Assembly (NCBI GenBank): GCA_028277345.1 | Contig: JANQGM010000012.1 | Coordinates: forward strand, 1 to 64,000 | Direction: 5' to 3' | From: Candidatus Bipolaricaulota bacterium | Lineage (GTDB): Bacteria > Bipolaricaulota > Bipolaricaulia > UBA7950 > UBA9294 | DNA length: 64,000 nucleotides | In this document: piece after piece, positions 42,687 through 51,703 of the stretch | Layout of the letters: the number at the start of each line of letters is the position of its first letter | Position numbering within the stretch: the first letter of the stretch is position 1 | Program-made: the position numbers and the translations under genes | The notes under the pieces: model-generated | Databases searched by the model: none | What the model saw: only the letters and a program-made list of their open reading frames with translations | What the model was told of the DNA's origin: nothing

Positions 42687-43964
42687 ATGAGCATTAAAGC
42701 CGACTATCAAATCACCGAGCGACAGGAGATCGAGGCCACCATTCGTGTGACCGTGCCAGTCGAAGGTGTCATCCAGCAGATTGACGCCGTCTATCGTGAG
42801 TATGCCAAGGAGGTCCGGGTCCCCGGATTCCGCAAGGGACATGTCCCGAAGAGCTTTCTGGACAGCCGTTTCGGGCGAGAGGTCTTTCTTCAAGAAGCGT
42901 TGGATGCATTGCAACGAAAGCACTTTCCCGTTGCCGTCACGGAATTGGAGTTGCGCCCCGTATCGACGCCGTCGCTTGAGATTGTGGAGTCGGGCGAGGA
43001 CTCCCCCCTCGTTTTCACGGCCAGCTTTGCGGTGCTTCCGATCGTCAGCATCGACAGCACCGAAGGGTTAAAGGCGACAATCCCACCCCTGAAGCCGGTG
43101 AGCGAGGAGGACGTCAACTCGGCATTGGAAGAGGTTCAGCAACAATTCGGCGTTCTCGGTGAAAGGGAGGGTGAAGAGATTGCCGATGGCGATCTCGTGC
43201 GCGTGAAGGAAGGCGAACAGGAATGGGATACCCGAGCGATGCAGGATAATCCCATCACCCAGCATCTTGTGGGAGCTGCAGTGGGCTCCACTGTGGAGAT
43301 CGACGCCGAATTGCCGGACGGCAAACCGCTCCAGACGTCCCTGGAGATTGTTGGACTGCGGCAAGTGATCCTTCCGGATGTCGATGATGATTTGGCGAAA
43401 GATGCGGGGTACGACGATCTCGCGACGCTGAAGAAGGATATTGAAGAGAAGATCAGCAAACGGCGAAAGGACCTGCGGGAACAGTGGCTGCATTCCGCGT
43501 TGCTGGACGATCTTCTCGGGAAGACCGAGATCCCGCTTCCGGACGCATTCATCGATGATCTTGTCTCGGACGAGATCAGCCGAATGAAGGAATCCTTGGA
43601 ACGGCCGGAATCCAATCGTACCTTTGCCGAGTACCTTGAACAGCGCGAACTCTCCGAGGACGAGCTCAGGGATGAGATCAAGACATCGGTGGAAGGCCGC
43701 GTTCGCCGAGAGTTGTTGATGCGGCAATTGGCCGACGATCTTGAGATCGCCATTGACGATGATGAGCTGGGACGTTTGGCTGAAGAAGAGGCCGCCTCGT
43801 ATGATGAAGACCCGGTGCGCTTTACCGCGCGCCTGAAAGCGGAGGATCGCTGGGAAGACTACCGGATCGGCAAGGTCAACGAGCGGATTTTCGCGACGCT
43901 GGAAAAAACGGCTGTGATCACCGAACAAGAGCCACAAGAGTCAAACGAGGAGGCGGACGAATGA
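42687..43964 (+). CDS. tig: trigger factor
   Basis: This 425-residue protein begins with a ribosome-docking domain containing VRVPGFRKGHVPKSFLDSRF (near residue 45-65), whose GFRKG is the ribosomal-protein-L23-binding motif. A PPIase-type middle domain and a helical C-terminal chaperone arm follow, ending in an acidic tail. It meets nascent chains at the exit tunnel. It has its own promoter and overlaps clpP by 4 bases (ATGA), a classical tig-clpP pair. The middle region (about residues 150-235) keeps DLVRVKEG and GAAVGSTVEIDAELPDG but lacks some FKBP residues, as in many bacteria. Confidence 0.95.
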   Translation: MSIKADYQITERQEIEATIRVTVPVEGVIQQIDAVYREYAKEVRVPGFRKGHVPKSFLDSRFGREVFLQEALDALQRKHFPVAVTELELRPVSTPSLEIVESGEDSPLVFTASFAVLPIVSIDSTEGLKATIPPLKPVSEEDVNSALEEVQQQFGVLGEREGEEIADGDLVRVKEGEQEWDTRAMQDNPITQHLVGAAVGSTVEIDAELPDGKPLQTSLEIVGLRQVILPDVDDDLAKDAGYDDLATLKKDIEEKISKRRKDLREQWLHSALLDDLLGKTEIPLPDAFIDDLVSDEISRMKESLERPESNRTFAEYLEQRELSEDELRDEIKTSVEGRVRRELLMRQLADDLEIAIDDDELGRLAEEEAASYDEDPVRFTARLKAEDRWEDYRIGKVNERIFATLEKTAVITEQEPQESNEEADE

Positions 43965-44545
43965 CCCAGATCCCTTTTGTCATCGACCATACGGGACATA
44001 CTGAACGATCGTATGATATCTACTCACGCCTCTTGGAGGACCGTATCATCTTTTTACGGGATGCCATTGACGATGAAGTGGCGAACGTGGTGATCGCGCA
44101 GATTCTTTTCCTGGCGGCCAAGGATCCGTCGAAAGACATTCGCCTCTACATCAATTCTCCTGGGGGAATCATTACGGCTGGGCTGGCGATCTATGACACG
44201 ATGCGCTTCGTGAAGTGCGATGTTGCCACCATCTGCATCGGCCAAGCGGCCAGTATGGCGGCCGTGTTATTGACAGCGGGTGCGGAAGGTAAGCGATCGG
44301 CGCTTCCCAATTCCCGGATCTTGTTGCATCAAGCCTCGGGAGGCGCGCAGGGCCAAGCTGCGGATGTGCGGATTCAAACCGAAGAGCTGTATCGGCTGCA
44401 GGATTTGCTCGTGAAGATCATCTCGCAACACACGGGCAAGCAGAAGCGAACGGTTCAAAAGGACATCGATCGCGACAAGTACATGTCCGCGGACGAAGCG
44501 ATCGAGTATGGCTTGATCGACTCGATCATTCCGCCGCGAGGCTAG
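43961..44545 (+). CDS. clpP: ATP-dependent Clp protease proteolytic subunit
   Basis: This 194-residue ClpP carries the catalytic Ser in GQAASMAAV, His in ILLHQASGGAQG and Asp in DIDRDKYMSADEA, and begins with DHTGHTERSYDIYSRLLEDRII, the typical N-terminal processing region. It forms the tetradecamer that degrades unfolded substrates delivered by ClpX or ClpA. It is coupled to tig by an ATGA overlap. clpX does not follow; the next gene is an amidohydrolase one base after this stop, so clpX is elsewhere. Confidence 0.95.
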   Translation: MTQIPFVIDHTGHTERSYDIYSRLLEDRIIFLRDAIDDEVANVVIAQILFLAAKDPSKDIRLYINSPGGIITAGLAIYDTMRFVKCDVATICIGQAASMAAVLLTAGAEGKRSALPNSRILLHQASGGAQGQAADVRIQTEELYRLQDLLVKIISQHTGKQKRTVQKDIDRDKYMSADEAIEYGLIDSIIPPRG

Positions 44546-44546
44546 A

Positions 44547-45398
44547 ATGAGCTCGGCGGGAAGCTGGCGATCGATCCCCAAGATCGACGTTCACGCGCAC
44601 ATCGTTCTGCATCAGCGTGATGACACGGATCTCGTTCTCCATGAGCCGAAGGCGCAACTACGGCTCATGGAGAAGCACAACGTCCGTTGTGCCTGCATCC
44701 TACCCATCAACTATCCGGAGTACTTTCCGTTGCGTCCCGAACGAGCCCTCGATTGGCTGCGCGCCAACAACGAGATCCAAGCCGACATCATGCGTACTGC
44801 GCCGGAGCGGTTGCTCGCATTCGCCGATTGCCGCATCGATGGCGCCTATGCCCTCAGGGAACGGGTGCACAGTGAGCTTCGCCGTGCGATCGAGGAGCTT
44901 GGTTTACGCGGGCTGAAAATCCATCCCTCCAATCTCAAGACACCGGCGGACGACGGTCGGCTTCGCCAGTGGCTGGATGCGGTCGACGCGCAGCGCGTGC
45001 CCGTTGTTTTTCATTCCAACCCCTCAGGCAGCGACCCTCAGTTCGACGAGTCGGCGCCGCGCACGATCTATCGAGCCATCTACGGTCGCAGCACGGTGTT
45101 TACGGTGGCTCACATGGGCGGGGCAGCCTTTCTGGAAACCTTGGGTGGAGACGGATACGTCGGGACATCGTACGGATTGCTGCTGATCGCCGATCTTCAC
45201 GGAGTCGACTTCTGCGAACGGCTCTTGCGGCGAATCGGCATCGACCGTGTCCTGTTTGGCACCGATGTCCCCATCTTCAGCTACGAGGACTACGAGCGCG
45301 TCTTCGATGCCATGGGTCTGACACGCGAAGAGATGGAAAAGATCGCCTACCGCAACGCCGAGCGCATGCTGGCCGGACGTCCGCCCCTCGATTCATAG
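44547..45398 (+). CDS. amidohydrolase (TIM-barrel, amidohydro_2 family)
   Basis: This 283-residue protein has the first metal motif IDVHAHIVLH (near residue 10), a conserved Lys in LKIHPS (about residue 115), VVFHSN, AHMGG and the catalytic Asp in VLFGTDVPIFSY. This is the ACMSD/decarboxylase-type amidohydrolase layout, used for hydrolysis or decarboxylation of cyclic or carboxylated substrates. It begins one base after clpP, so it may be the last gene of that operon, though its function does not suggest protease work. Substrate unknown. Confidence 0.8.
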   Translation: MSSAGSWRSIPKIDVHAHIVLHQRDDTDLVLHEPKAQLRLMEKHNVRCACILPINYPEYFPLRPERALDWLRANNEIQADIMRTAPERLLAFADCRIDGAYALRERVHSELRRAIEELGLRGLKIHPSNLKTPADDGRLRQWLDAVDAQRVPVVFHSNPSGSDPQFDESAPRTIYRAIYGRSTVFTVAHMGGAAFLETLGGDGYVGTSYGLLLIADLHGVDFCERLLRRIGIDRVLFGTDVPIFSYEDYERVFDAMGLTREEMEKIAYRNAERMLAGRPPLDS

Positions 45399-45444
45399 GG
45401 TCGGAGTTCGTCGTCCTGCCGCCGCGCATCGCGTAGAGTGAACC

Positions 45445-46524
45445 ATGCGAACCGGGACCTCAGACCTTCCTCTTCATCACGGACGCGCGCCTCGATGGCT
45501 CTTCTCGCGGATGACTCAATTGGCGGGGTCGATTACGGAGTTGATGATTCTCGAACACGGAGTTCCTGGGCTGTTCGACCGTTTATCCAACCCCTATTGG
45601 TTCCAATCCTTGGGGTGCGTGCTTGGGTTTGATTGGCATTCCAGTGGTGTCACGACAACGACATGCGGCGCGATCAAGGAAGGCATCAAGGGACGCGAAC
45701 GGGAGCTCGGCCTCTTTGTTGCCGGGGGCAAGGGGGCGGCATCCCGAAAAACGCCGGCCGAGATTGCGGCATGGGGCGAGCGTGAGGGAACGGATTCGGC
45801 TCGACTGACCGATGCCAGCCGCACGGCGGCCAAGGTCGACAGTTCGGCCGTTCAAGACGGCTACCAGATTTATCATCATGTGTTTCTGTTCGACCGAGAT
45901 AACCAATGGGTGGTCATTCAGCAGGGCATGAACGAGAGCAACGGCTATGCGCGGCGGTACCATTGGCAATCTTCTGCGGTGACGGATTTCGTCAATGAGC
46001 CTCACACGGCCATCTGTTGCGATCGTCGCCAGCTGACGCTCAACCTGGTGGCCGCATCGAGCGAATCGACGCGGCATGCCAGCCACGAGCTGACGCAGTC
46101 GAAGCCAATCGCTCTCATTCAGGAGCTGTACAAGCTCAAGTCGCTCAAGCTTCCACGACGACACGAGATCCTCATGTCGGACATCTCGCCGCGCCGGATG
46201 GAGCGGATCTTTCTCAAGACCTATGAGGCGCATCCGGAAAGCTTCGTGGAGCTACTATGCTTGCCGGGCGTGGGCGCAAAGACGCTTCGCGCGTTATCGC
46301 TCATCGCGGAGTTGGCCTATGGTGAAGCGCCCAGTTACGAGGATCCGGCGCGCTACGGATTTGCGCATGGTGGCAAGGACGGAATTCCCTTTCCCGTCGA
46401 TCGTTCGCTGTACGACCAGACGATCGATCTGATGTCGCGTGCGATCCGAAAGGCCAAGTTGGGACAATCGGATGAGCTCAAGGCACTGCGCCGAATGGAG
46501 CGGGCGTTCAATCACCCTTCGTAG
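45445..46524 (+). CDS. DUF763 domain protein
   Basis: This 359-residue protein matches the DUF763 pattern: N-terminal GTSDLPLHHGRAP, WFQSLGCVLGFDWHSSG, DGYQIYHHVFLFD with WVVIQQGMN, then a helix-hairpin-helix-like LPGVGAKTLRALSLIAELAYG (residue 270 region), ending in RYGFAHGGKDGIPFPVDRSL. DUF763 is common in archaea and found in some bacteria; its role is unknown, though the helix-hairpin-helix suggests nucleic-acid binding. The start has only a weak ribosome-binding site. No operon partner is clear; a 117-base gap and the convergent gatDE unit follow. Confidence 0.85.
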   Translation: MRTGTSDLPLHHGRAPRWLFSRMTQLAGSITELMILEHGVPGLFDRLSNPYWFQSLGCVLGFDWHSSGVTTTTCGAIKEGIKGRERELGLFVAGGKGAASRKTPAEIAAWGEREGTDSARLTDASRTAAKVDSSAVQDGYQIYHHVFLFDRDNQWVVIQQGMNESNGYARRYHWQSSAVTDFVNEPHTAICCDRRQLTLNLVAASSESTRHASHELTQSKPIALIQELYKLKSLKLPRRHEILMSDISPRRMERIFLKTYEAHPESFVELLCLPGVGAKTLRALSLIAELAYGEAPSYEDPARYGFAHGGKDGIPFPVDRSLYDQTIDLMSRAIRKAKLGQSDELKALRRMERAFNHPS

Positions 46525-46641
46525 CACGCGAGACGGACATCATCGGCTCTCAACCGCCGCAGGCCGCGATCTTGACGCATTGTGGAGCGACGATGTTGCG
46601 AAGCCACTCGTTCCTACGGAGGCGTAGCCGACGTAGGCAGT

Positions 46642-48027
46642 CTACTTATGAACCCGCTTCATGAAGTCCTCGATCTCCGGCATGCCGCCTTGGAAGACAA
46701 GGTACCCATCGTGGGGCTCCCGCTCGGTAATCTCTCCGCAAATGGGGGTGAGCATCAGGGATTTAACCTTCTCCAGGTCATCGGTTTGCCCCAGCGCCCA
46801 TCCCAGCTTGATATAGGCGACCTCCGGAAGCATGTTCTCGGTTGGAATGATGCCCTTGGCCATCAGATCGCGCCCCGTATCGTAGACGAACATGTGCACG
46901 TATCCCCATAGCGTTTGCACGGTCATGTAGATGGCGACGCCCGCCGCCGTCGCGCGCTCGATGGCCGGATAGACGGGCTTGTTGACGTGTCCGAGTCCGG
47001 TTCCCGCGATGACGATGCCCTTGTAGCCCACATCGACGATGGCATCGATGATGTCCGGATGCATGTTCGGGTAGTAGTAAAGCAGTGTGACACGATCCTC
47101 GAATGTGGGAAGAATAGCGACCTCGCGATCGGTTCGCCGTGGATTGTAGTCCGAGCGCAACGGGACGACGCCCTCCCGGGTGACGGTTGCCAGCGGCGTA
47201 TCGCCGATGGTGCGGAAGGTGGAACGATACGACGAGTGCATTTTTCGGACGCGCGTCCCCCGATGCAGGAGTCCGTACTCATCGGAGGTCGGTCCGAACA
47301 TGCAGACCATGACCTCGGCGATATCCGAGGTCGCTGCCGTGGTCGTTGCGTGAATGAGATTTAGCGCGGCATCGGACGACGGACGATCGGACGAGCGCTG
47401 CGAGCCGACCATGACGATGGGAACGGGCGAGTTTTGGACCATGAACGCGAGCGCGCTGGCCGTGTGGTGCATGGTGTCGGTCCCATGTCCGACGACGATG
47501 CCATCGATGCCGTTTTCAATCTCCTGGCCGATGGCGCGGGCCAAGGTCTTGTATTCGTGGGGGCCCATGTTCTCCGAGAAGACGCCGAAGAGTTTCTCGG
47601 TGGACAGGTTGCAGATATCGGCCAGTTCGGGAACCGCGCCGTAGAGCTCGCCCGGAGAGAAGGCGGGAATGACCGCGCCTGTGCGATAATCGAGACGCGA
47701 GGCGATCGTTCCTCCAGTGCCCAACAGCTTCACATAGGGCTTGTCGGGAGAAACGGGAAACTCCTTTTCCGGGATCTTGTAATGCGCTTCCTTCGATCCC
47801 TTTATCGCGACGGCGGTAATCGTACGAACGTCAATGCCGACGTTGTAGCCGGTCGAAAGCTTCAAGACGAGATGTCGAGAATCGTCAAACTCCGATCGAG
47901 GGAGAATGATGCCCCGGAATTCGCCGCGCGTCGTCGTCAGGATGACGTCGTCCCATACTCCGAATGAAAACGCTTCCAGCGTCTCCAGGGATTCGCCGCG
48001 ATAGCCTTTGGTGCGTTCGTCGCTCAT
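46642..48027 (-). CDS. gatD: Glu-tRNA(Gln) amidotransferase subunit D
   Basis: ATG 48027 overlaps the gatE stop by 4 bases and gives 461 residues; upstream in-frame codons are within gatE. The N-terminal ~75 residues (VWDDVILTTTRGEFRG, RHLVLKLSTGYNVG) are the GatD-specific beta domain. Then follows an L-asparaginase-like domain with LLGTGGTIASR, VVGHGTDTMHHTA and VMVGSQRSSDRPSSDA, the Thr/Thr-Asp/Lys site that frees ammonia from glutamine. With GatE it converts Glu-tRNA(Gln) to Gln-tRNA(Gln). This two-subunit enzyme is known as an archaeal alternative to GatCAB. The downstream end shows no terminator. Confidence 0.92.
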   Translation of the reverse strand: MSDERTKGYRGESLETLEAFSFGVWDDVILTTTRGEFRGIILPRSEFDDSRHLVLKLSTGYNVGIDVRTITAVAIKGSKEAHYKIPEKEFPVSPDKPYVKLLGTGGTIASRLDYRTGAVIPAFSPGELYGAVPELADICNLSTEKLFGVFSENMGPHEYKTLARAIGQEIENGIDGIVVGHGTDTMHHTASALAFMVQNSPVPIVMVGSQRSSDRPSSDAALNLIHATTTAATSDIAEVMVCMFGPTSDEYGLLHRGTRVRKMHSSYRSTFRTIGDTPLATVTREGVVPLRSDYNPRRTDREVAILPTFEDRVTLLYYYPNMHPDIIDAIVDVGYKGIVIAGTGLGHVNKPVYPAIERATAAGVAIYMTVQTLWGYVHMFVYDTGRDLMAKGIIPTENMLPEVAYIKLGWALGQTDDLEKVKSLMLTPICGEITEREPHDGYLVFQGGMPEIEDFMKRVHK

Positions 48028-49973
48028 GCGCGCTCCATTTCGTCGATCCAGTTGCTCAGGGATGACAGGCGAAGGTTGCCGAGGGCGTGCTTCCGCAGTT
48101 GTCCCATGATCCAATTGCGCATCGCGTATGGCGATCGTTGACGCTTTCGCGGAGAAAACTGCTCGGCGAGCCCGGGAATTTGCTTGCGAAGAGCCTCTCC
48201 CGTGATTGCCGAGTACCCCACCTCGCGCAACAGGGCGTCCAACGTCGGCGACGTTGAGTTGTAGCCGCGCGCGATGAGAACGGGAAGGATATCCCGGTCG
48301 AGTCCGCGTTTCCGAACGTCGTCAGCTAGGGCGACCAGCCAAGTGAGATCTCCCGGACGATCGCCGCAGACGGATCGCAGGGTATGTCCGAGCAGCGCGC
48401 CGGCGTACGCCGGATCCCACCCGTTGACAATCAAGCTACGAAGGGTGGGAAGCAGATTTCGCTTGAGGATGAAGGCATGACAATCCTCAGGAATATCCCA
48501 ATCAGCGAGCGCTTGGCACATGGCTTCCACCGGTTCAGGCAGTCCCGCTCGGATCGTCTCGATGTCCTGTTCGTCAATGGGAATGGGGGCGGAATCGGTG
48601 TCCGGATACATGCGGTCGGGGCCGGGAAGGACGCGTTCAAAGAGCGTGGTTCCATCGGCCAGCGCTTTGCGTGTTTCATTGGGTACCCCAGCGAAAGCCA
48701 GTTGGCAGCGTTCGATGACGGTGTCGATGGCCGTTTCCATGTCCGCGGAGGGACCCCACAGCAGGATCTGGGCGTCACGATCGCTTGCTCCCAATGTCTT
48801 ACGGATTGAATCCCATGGAAGCTGAGTCGATGCCTCTTCCGAATGGGCGAGATTCGGTTTTTCGATGCAGGCGACGACCTTGAGGCGGTCCGACAGTTCG
48901 TCGGCGAAACAACGTCCGGGGTTGGTGAAATGGGCAAGAAGGCCGCTGAATCCGGGCAGATTCAATGCCATGGCCGCTTCGGGCTCGACTCCCACGGGAA
49001 GTAGGTGTGCGTGGTCTTTAGGGCGGCTGGCGTGCGCCTGCGCTGACCAGTCCTGGATTTCAGTCTCCGTGAAGCGCGATCGCAACGTCTCGCGGATGGC
49101 CAACAGCGCTTTCTGTCGGAAGGCTTCATTGTGCGTGAGGTCGGGAATCCAACGGATGTGCTGAACGCCCTTGATCTCAACGCGCGTGCCGCCATCGATG
49201 CTGACATTGACGTCTTCGCGGCCCGCTCCAATCCCGACATTCACCTTTCCGGTGCTGCGCGCCAAGAAGCGGATGTAATGCGCGGCCTCTCGGGCTTCAT
49301 CGGGGGTTAGCAGGTCAGGGTAGGTGACGGTTTCCACGAGCGGCATCCCCAGTCGATCCGTGGAGTAGATGCGCTCGTGCCCGATGTCCGAGACTTCTCG
49401 GCACGAATCCTCTTCGATGCTCAGCTGTAAGATGCGCACGGGTTTCGTTTTCAGAGGAATGCTTCCGTGGATGCCGACGATGGCCGTCCGCTGGAAGCCG
49501 GTGGGAATACTGCCATCCAGATATTGCTTTCGTGTGATATGCAGTTCGCCGACAACTTGGGTTCCGAGTAGAAGCGCGATTTCGATGGCGATATTGAGGG
49601 CCTCCCGGTTCATGGGAAAGGGAGGGGTATCATCGATGTCGTACGTACACGCTGTTTCTCCGAGGATTCGGTAGATGATGTTCTTTCGCGTTTTGAACTC
49701 CATCAACGCTGTGCCATCGTACTCGCCGAGTTCGCTGAGCGTTGGCCGCATATGGCGGACGAGTTGCGCGTCGTAGGACTCACCGTCCTGATAGCGACCG
49801 GCAGGGCAGCGGCAGAAAAGCTTGCGCGCCGTCTTCAGTTGCTGGTGAACTTCCAGACCGCAACGGAATCCCAAATCGCGATACAGCGATGGCTCAGCCA
49901 CTTTGCGAGAGACGTAGCCGACGCGTGCTAGGGTCTCCAGGTAAACGCTCCCCGGATTGTCGGAATCACTCAT
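48024..49973 (-). CDS. gatE: Glu-tRNA(Gln) amidotransferase subunit E
   Basis: This 649-residue protein starts with DLGFRCGLEVHQQL, the GatB/GatE cradle signature, followed by KLFCRCPAG (zinc-binding Cys pair), AYDIDDTPPFPMN-like and GIGAGREDVNVSI blocks. An AspRS-like inserted domain around residues 275-410 distinguishes GatE from GatB. The C-terminal ~150 residues form the helical and YqeY-like tail (LDALLREVGYS) that binds the tRNA. It is translationally coupled to gatD by ATGA. In bacteria GatCAB is the usual enzyme, so this pair is unexpected; whether gatCAB also exists cannot be told from this window. Confidence 0.92.
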   Translation of the reverse strand: MSDSDNPGSVYLETLARVGYVSRKVAEPSLYRDLGFRCGLEVHQQLKTARKLFCRCPAGRYQDGESYDAQLVRHMRPTLSELGEYDGTALMEFKTRKNIIYRILGETACTYDIDDTPPFPMNREALNIAIEIALLLGTQVVGELHITRKQYLDGSIPTGFQRTAIVGIHGSIPLKTKPVRILQLSIEEDSCREVSDIGHERIYSTDRLGMPLVETVTYPDLLTPDEAREAAHYIRFLARSTGKVNVGIGAGREDVNVSIDGGTRVEIKGVQHIRWIPDLTHNEAFRQKALLAIRETLRSRFTETEIQDWSAQAHASRPKDHAHLLPVGVEPEAAMALNLPGFSGLLAHFTNPGRCFADELSDRLKVVACIEKPNLAHSEEASTQLPWDSIRKTLGASDRDAQILLWGPSADMETAIDTVIERCQLAFAGVPNETRKALADGTTLFERVLPGPDRMYPDTDSAPIPIDEQDIETIRAGLPEPVEAMCQALADWDIPEDCHAFILKRNLLPTLRSLIVNGWDPAYAGALLGHTLRSVCGDRPGDLTWLVALADDVRKRGLDRDILPVLIARGYNSTSPTLDALLREVGYSAITGEALRKQIPGLAEQFSPRKRQRSPYAMRNWIMGQLRKHALGNLRLSSLSNWIDEMERA

Positions 49974-50195
49974 TCATCAGCCTCATCCCCTGAGCCGGCG
50001 GCTCATTATGGTGCGGAAAGGGTAGTTGACAGCTTCGTGCAGGGCAAGGTCTCGAAGCCTACGATGGGGCGCCGGAGTGTAATCCTCGTAACTCTCGGAT
50101 GGGCTGATCCACAGTATACTATGGCGACTGCGGGTACGATCCAATCGGGTGTCGCAGTCGTGATGGGGGTATTCCGAACGGGAGGTAGGGGTCGG

Positions 50196-50993
50196 ATGAA
50201 TACGACATTCTTAACGTGGTTAGCTGTTGCTGCTGTTGTGGGTGGAGCCTTGCTGCTCTTTCTGGGGGTTCCGGGCGGGCAATCGCCGCAGCCTTTGGTC
50301 TTGGAAGATGTGCCGGCCGATTCAGTCATTCAAGTCGAAGACGACTATTGGGAGCCCGTGACCGCCACTGCCCCGCGCATGCAGGGAACCTACGCATCGC
50401 CTGTTTCAGTTCCTGTCACGACATCGTCGTCATCGCCGTGCAGTGCCTGCGGGATTTCGCATACGATGACCATAACATCGACGGCTACGGCTTCGCTGAC
50501 GGCGGTTCGTCCGCCTGCGGCGGCGCCGTGTTCAGCCTGCGGATCGAGTCACGCGATTGCCCCGGCATTGCCGTGCCGTGCGTTGACGTCCCCATGCTCC
50601 CGCGGATACGACCATTCGTGCACGCAACGTCCTGCGAGCGCATGTGCGCCTGGTCCTTGCTCCGGCCTGCCCGCCGGATGTGGAAATCCGTGCGGAAGCA
50701 CGTGCCCGCTTGATAAGCCGGGGATCAACCGGAACATGGATCTGTGCGTGGACGAGTGTACGTTCCTTCAACTTCATACGACGATCCCCTACCCCATCTG
50801 CCAGGATATCTGTTTCGAATGGACGACCAGCAAAGGGTCGTTCCTCGATCCGACAGCCGCGAATCCCATCTACTATGCGCCGACGACGCACTTTGACGAT
50901 GGCGAGGATGTGTGGGTCGTGGTGAAGATCACGGATGGCAAGGGCAAACAGTACGTCGATCAGCTCAAGCTGCATATTGTGAACGTTCGCTAG
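50196..50993 (+). CDS. exported or anchored Cys-rich protein with Ig/PKD-like C-terminal domain
   Basis: ATG 50196, with GGGAGG upstream, gives 265 residues; an upstream frame from 50037 lacks support. One TM or uncleaved signal lies at the start (TWLAVAAVVGGALLLFLGV). Residues about 75-175 are Cys-rich with a recurring CSACG-x-SH unit (CSACGISH, CSACGSSH) and further Cys pairs (CAPGPCSGLPAGCGNPCG), which may bind metal or form disulfides. From about 180 an Ig/PKD-like beta domain follows (ICFEWTTSKGSFLD, ANPIYYAPTTHFDDGEDVWV). A TATACT box at 50116-50121 could be its promoter. Function unknown. Confidence 0.65.
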   Translation: MNTTFLTWLAVAAVVGGALLLFLGVPGGQSPQPLVLEDVPADSVIQVEDDYWEPVTATAPRMQGTYASPVSVPVTTSSSSPCSACGISHTMTITSTATASLTAVRPPAAAPCSACGSSHAIAPALPCRALTSPCSRGYDHSCTQRPASACAPGPCSGLPAGCGNPCGSTCPLDKPGINRNMDLCVDECTFLQLHTTIPYPICQDICFEWTTSKGSFLDPTAANPIYYAPTTHFDDGEDVWVVVKITDGKGKQYVDQLKLHIVNVR

Positions 50994-51012
50994 TCGACCC
51001 CATGAACGTGAA

Positions 51013-51036
51013 GAGGGGGCACACCTGCGCCCCCTC
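51013..51036 (+). terminator. hairpin after Cys-rich protein gene
   Basis: GAGGGGGC and GCCCCCTC arms with an 8-base loop lie 20 bases after the stop codon. The tail TCCTCCCTCTCT is pyrimidine-rich rather than a T-run, so termination may be partial. Confidence 0.55.
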
Positions 51037-51061
51037 TCCTCCCTCTCTGGAAAGGACCTTC

Positions 51062-51703
51062 GTGCCCCAACTGGCCGCGCTATTCGATATGGACGGCACG
51101 CTTTACGATTCCGGAATCGATTTCGCTGCATTGCGCCAGGAACTGGGCTTTCCGCACAACGGGGTTCCCATCTTGAAGCAGTTGGAATCGTCGCCCCCTG
51201 AGCAGCGCGAGCGCGGGATCGAGTTCCTACATCGAGTCGAAGCTGAGGGCGCGGCATCCGGAACCCTAATTCCCGGCGCGGAACCGCTGATTCACTGGCT
51301 CCAGGAACGTGGGGTTCGCTGCGCCCTGGTGACCAACAATTCGCGAGCCAGCGCCGATGCCGTGCTCGCGAAGCTGGATTTCTCGTTTGATGTGGTTCTT
51401 ACGCGCGAGAACGGGCGTGCCAAGCCCGATCCTGGTTTATTTCTGTCGGCCATGGAGCACACGGGCGTTCGTCCCGAGCATGCTGTCGCCATTGGTGACA
51501 CGCACTTGGATGCCTTGGCCGCTCATCGCGCGGGAATCTCCGAAATTCTTTTGGTCGCGCTACGCGATGCGTTTCGCAAGCTGATTCCGACACACGTCAG
51601 GTACAAAGAGGGCCGCGACCTCGCCGACGTCCATCGTATGATCCGCGACTGGCATCGTATCGCGGGCGCCGCGACCGAAGCACAAGATCCGCTAGGTCAT
51701 TGA
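51062..51703 (+). CDS. HAD-superfamily phosphatase (phosphoglycolate phosphatase-like)
   Basis: GTG 51062, with AAAGGA upstream, gives 213 residues; a longer frame starts inside the previous gene. Motif I LFDMDGTLYDSG, motif II LVTNNSR, motif III Lys in GRAKPDPGLF and motif IV AIGDTHLDALAA are intact, with a short helical cap of the PGP/Gph type. It would hydrolyse a small phosphate ester such as phosphoglycolate or a sugar phosphate. The substrate is not determined. It converges with cysS and the two stops overlap by 12 bases. Confidence 0.85.
   Translation: MPQLAALFDMDGTLYDSGIDFAALRQELGFPHNGVPILKQLESSPPEQRERGIEFLHRVEAEGAASGTLIPGAEPLIHWLQERGVRCALVTNNSRASADAVLAKLDFSFDVVLTRENGRAKPDPGLFLSAMEHTGVRPEHAVAIGDTHLDALAAHRAGISEILLVALRDAFRKLIPTHVRYKEGRDLADVHRMIRDWHRIAGAATEAQDPLGH

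Noticed and set aside
43068..43937. 289-codon minus-strand frame over tig
   Set aside because: It is antisense to trigger factor and has no family features.
45445..46524. DNA glycosylase, from the helix-hairpin-helix region of the DUF763 gene
   Set aside because: The helix-hairpin-helix alone is not enough, and the full-length pattern fits DUF763.
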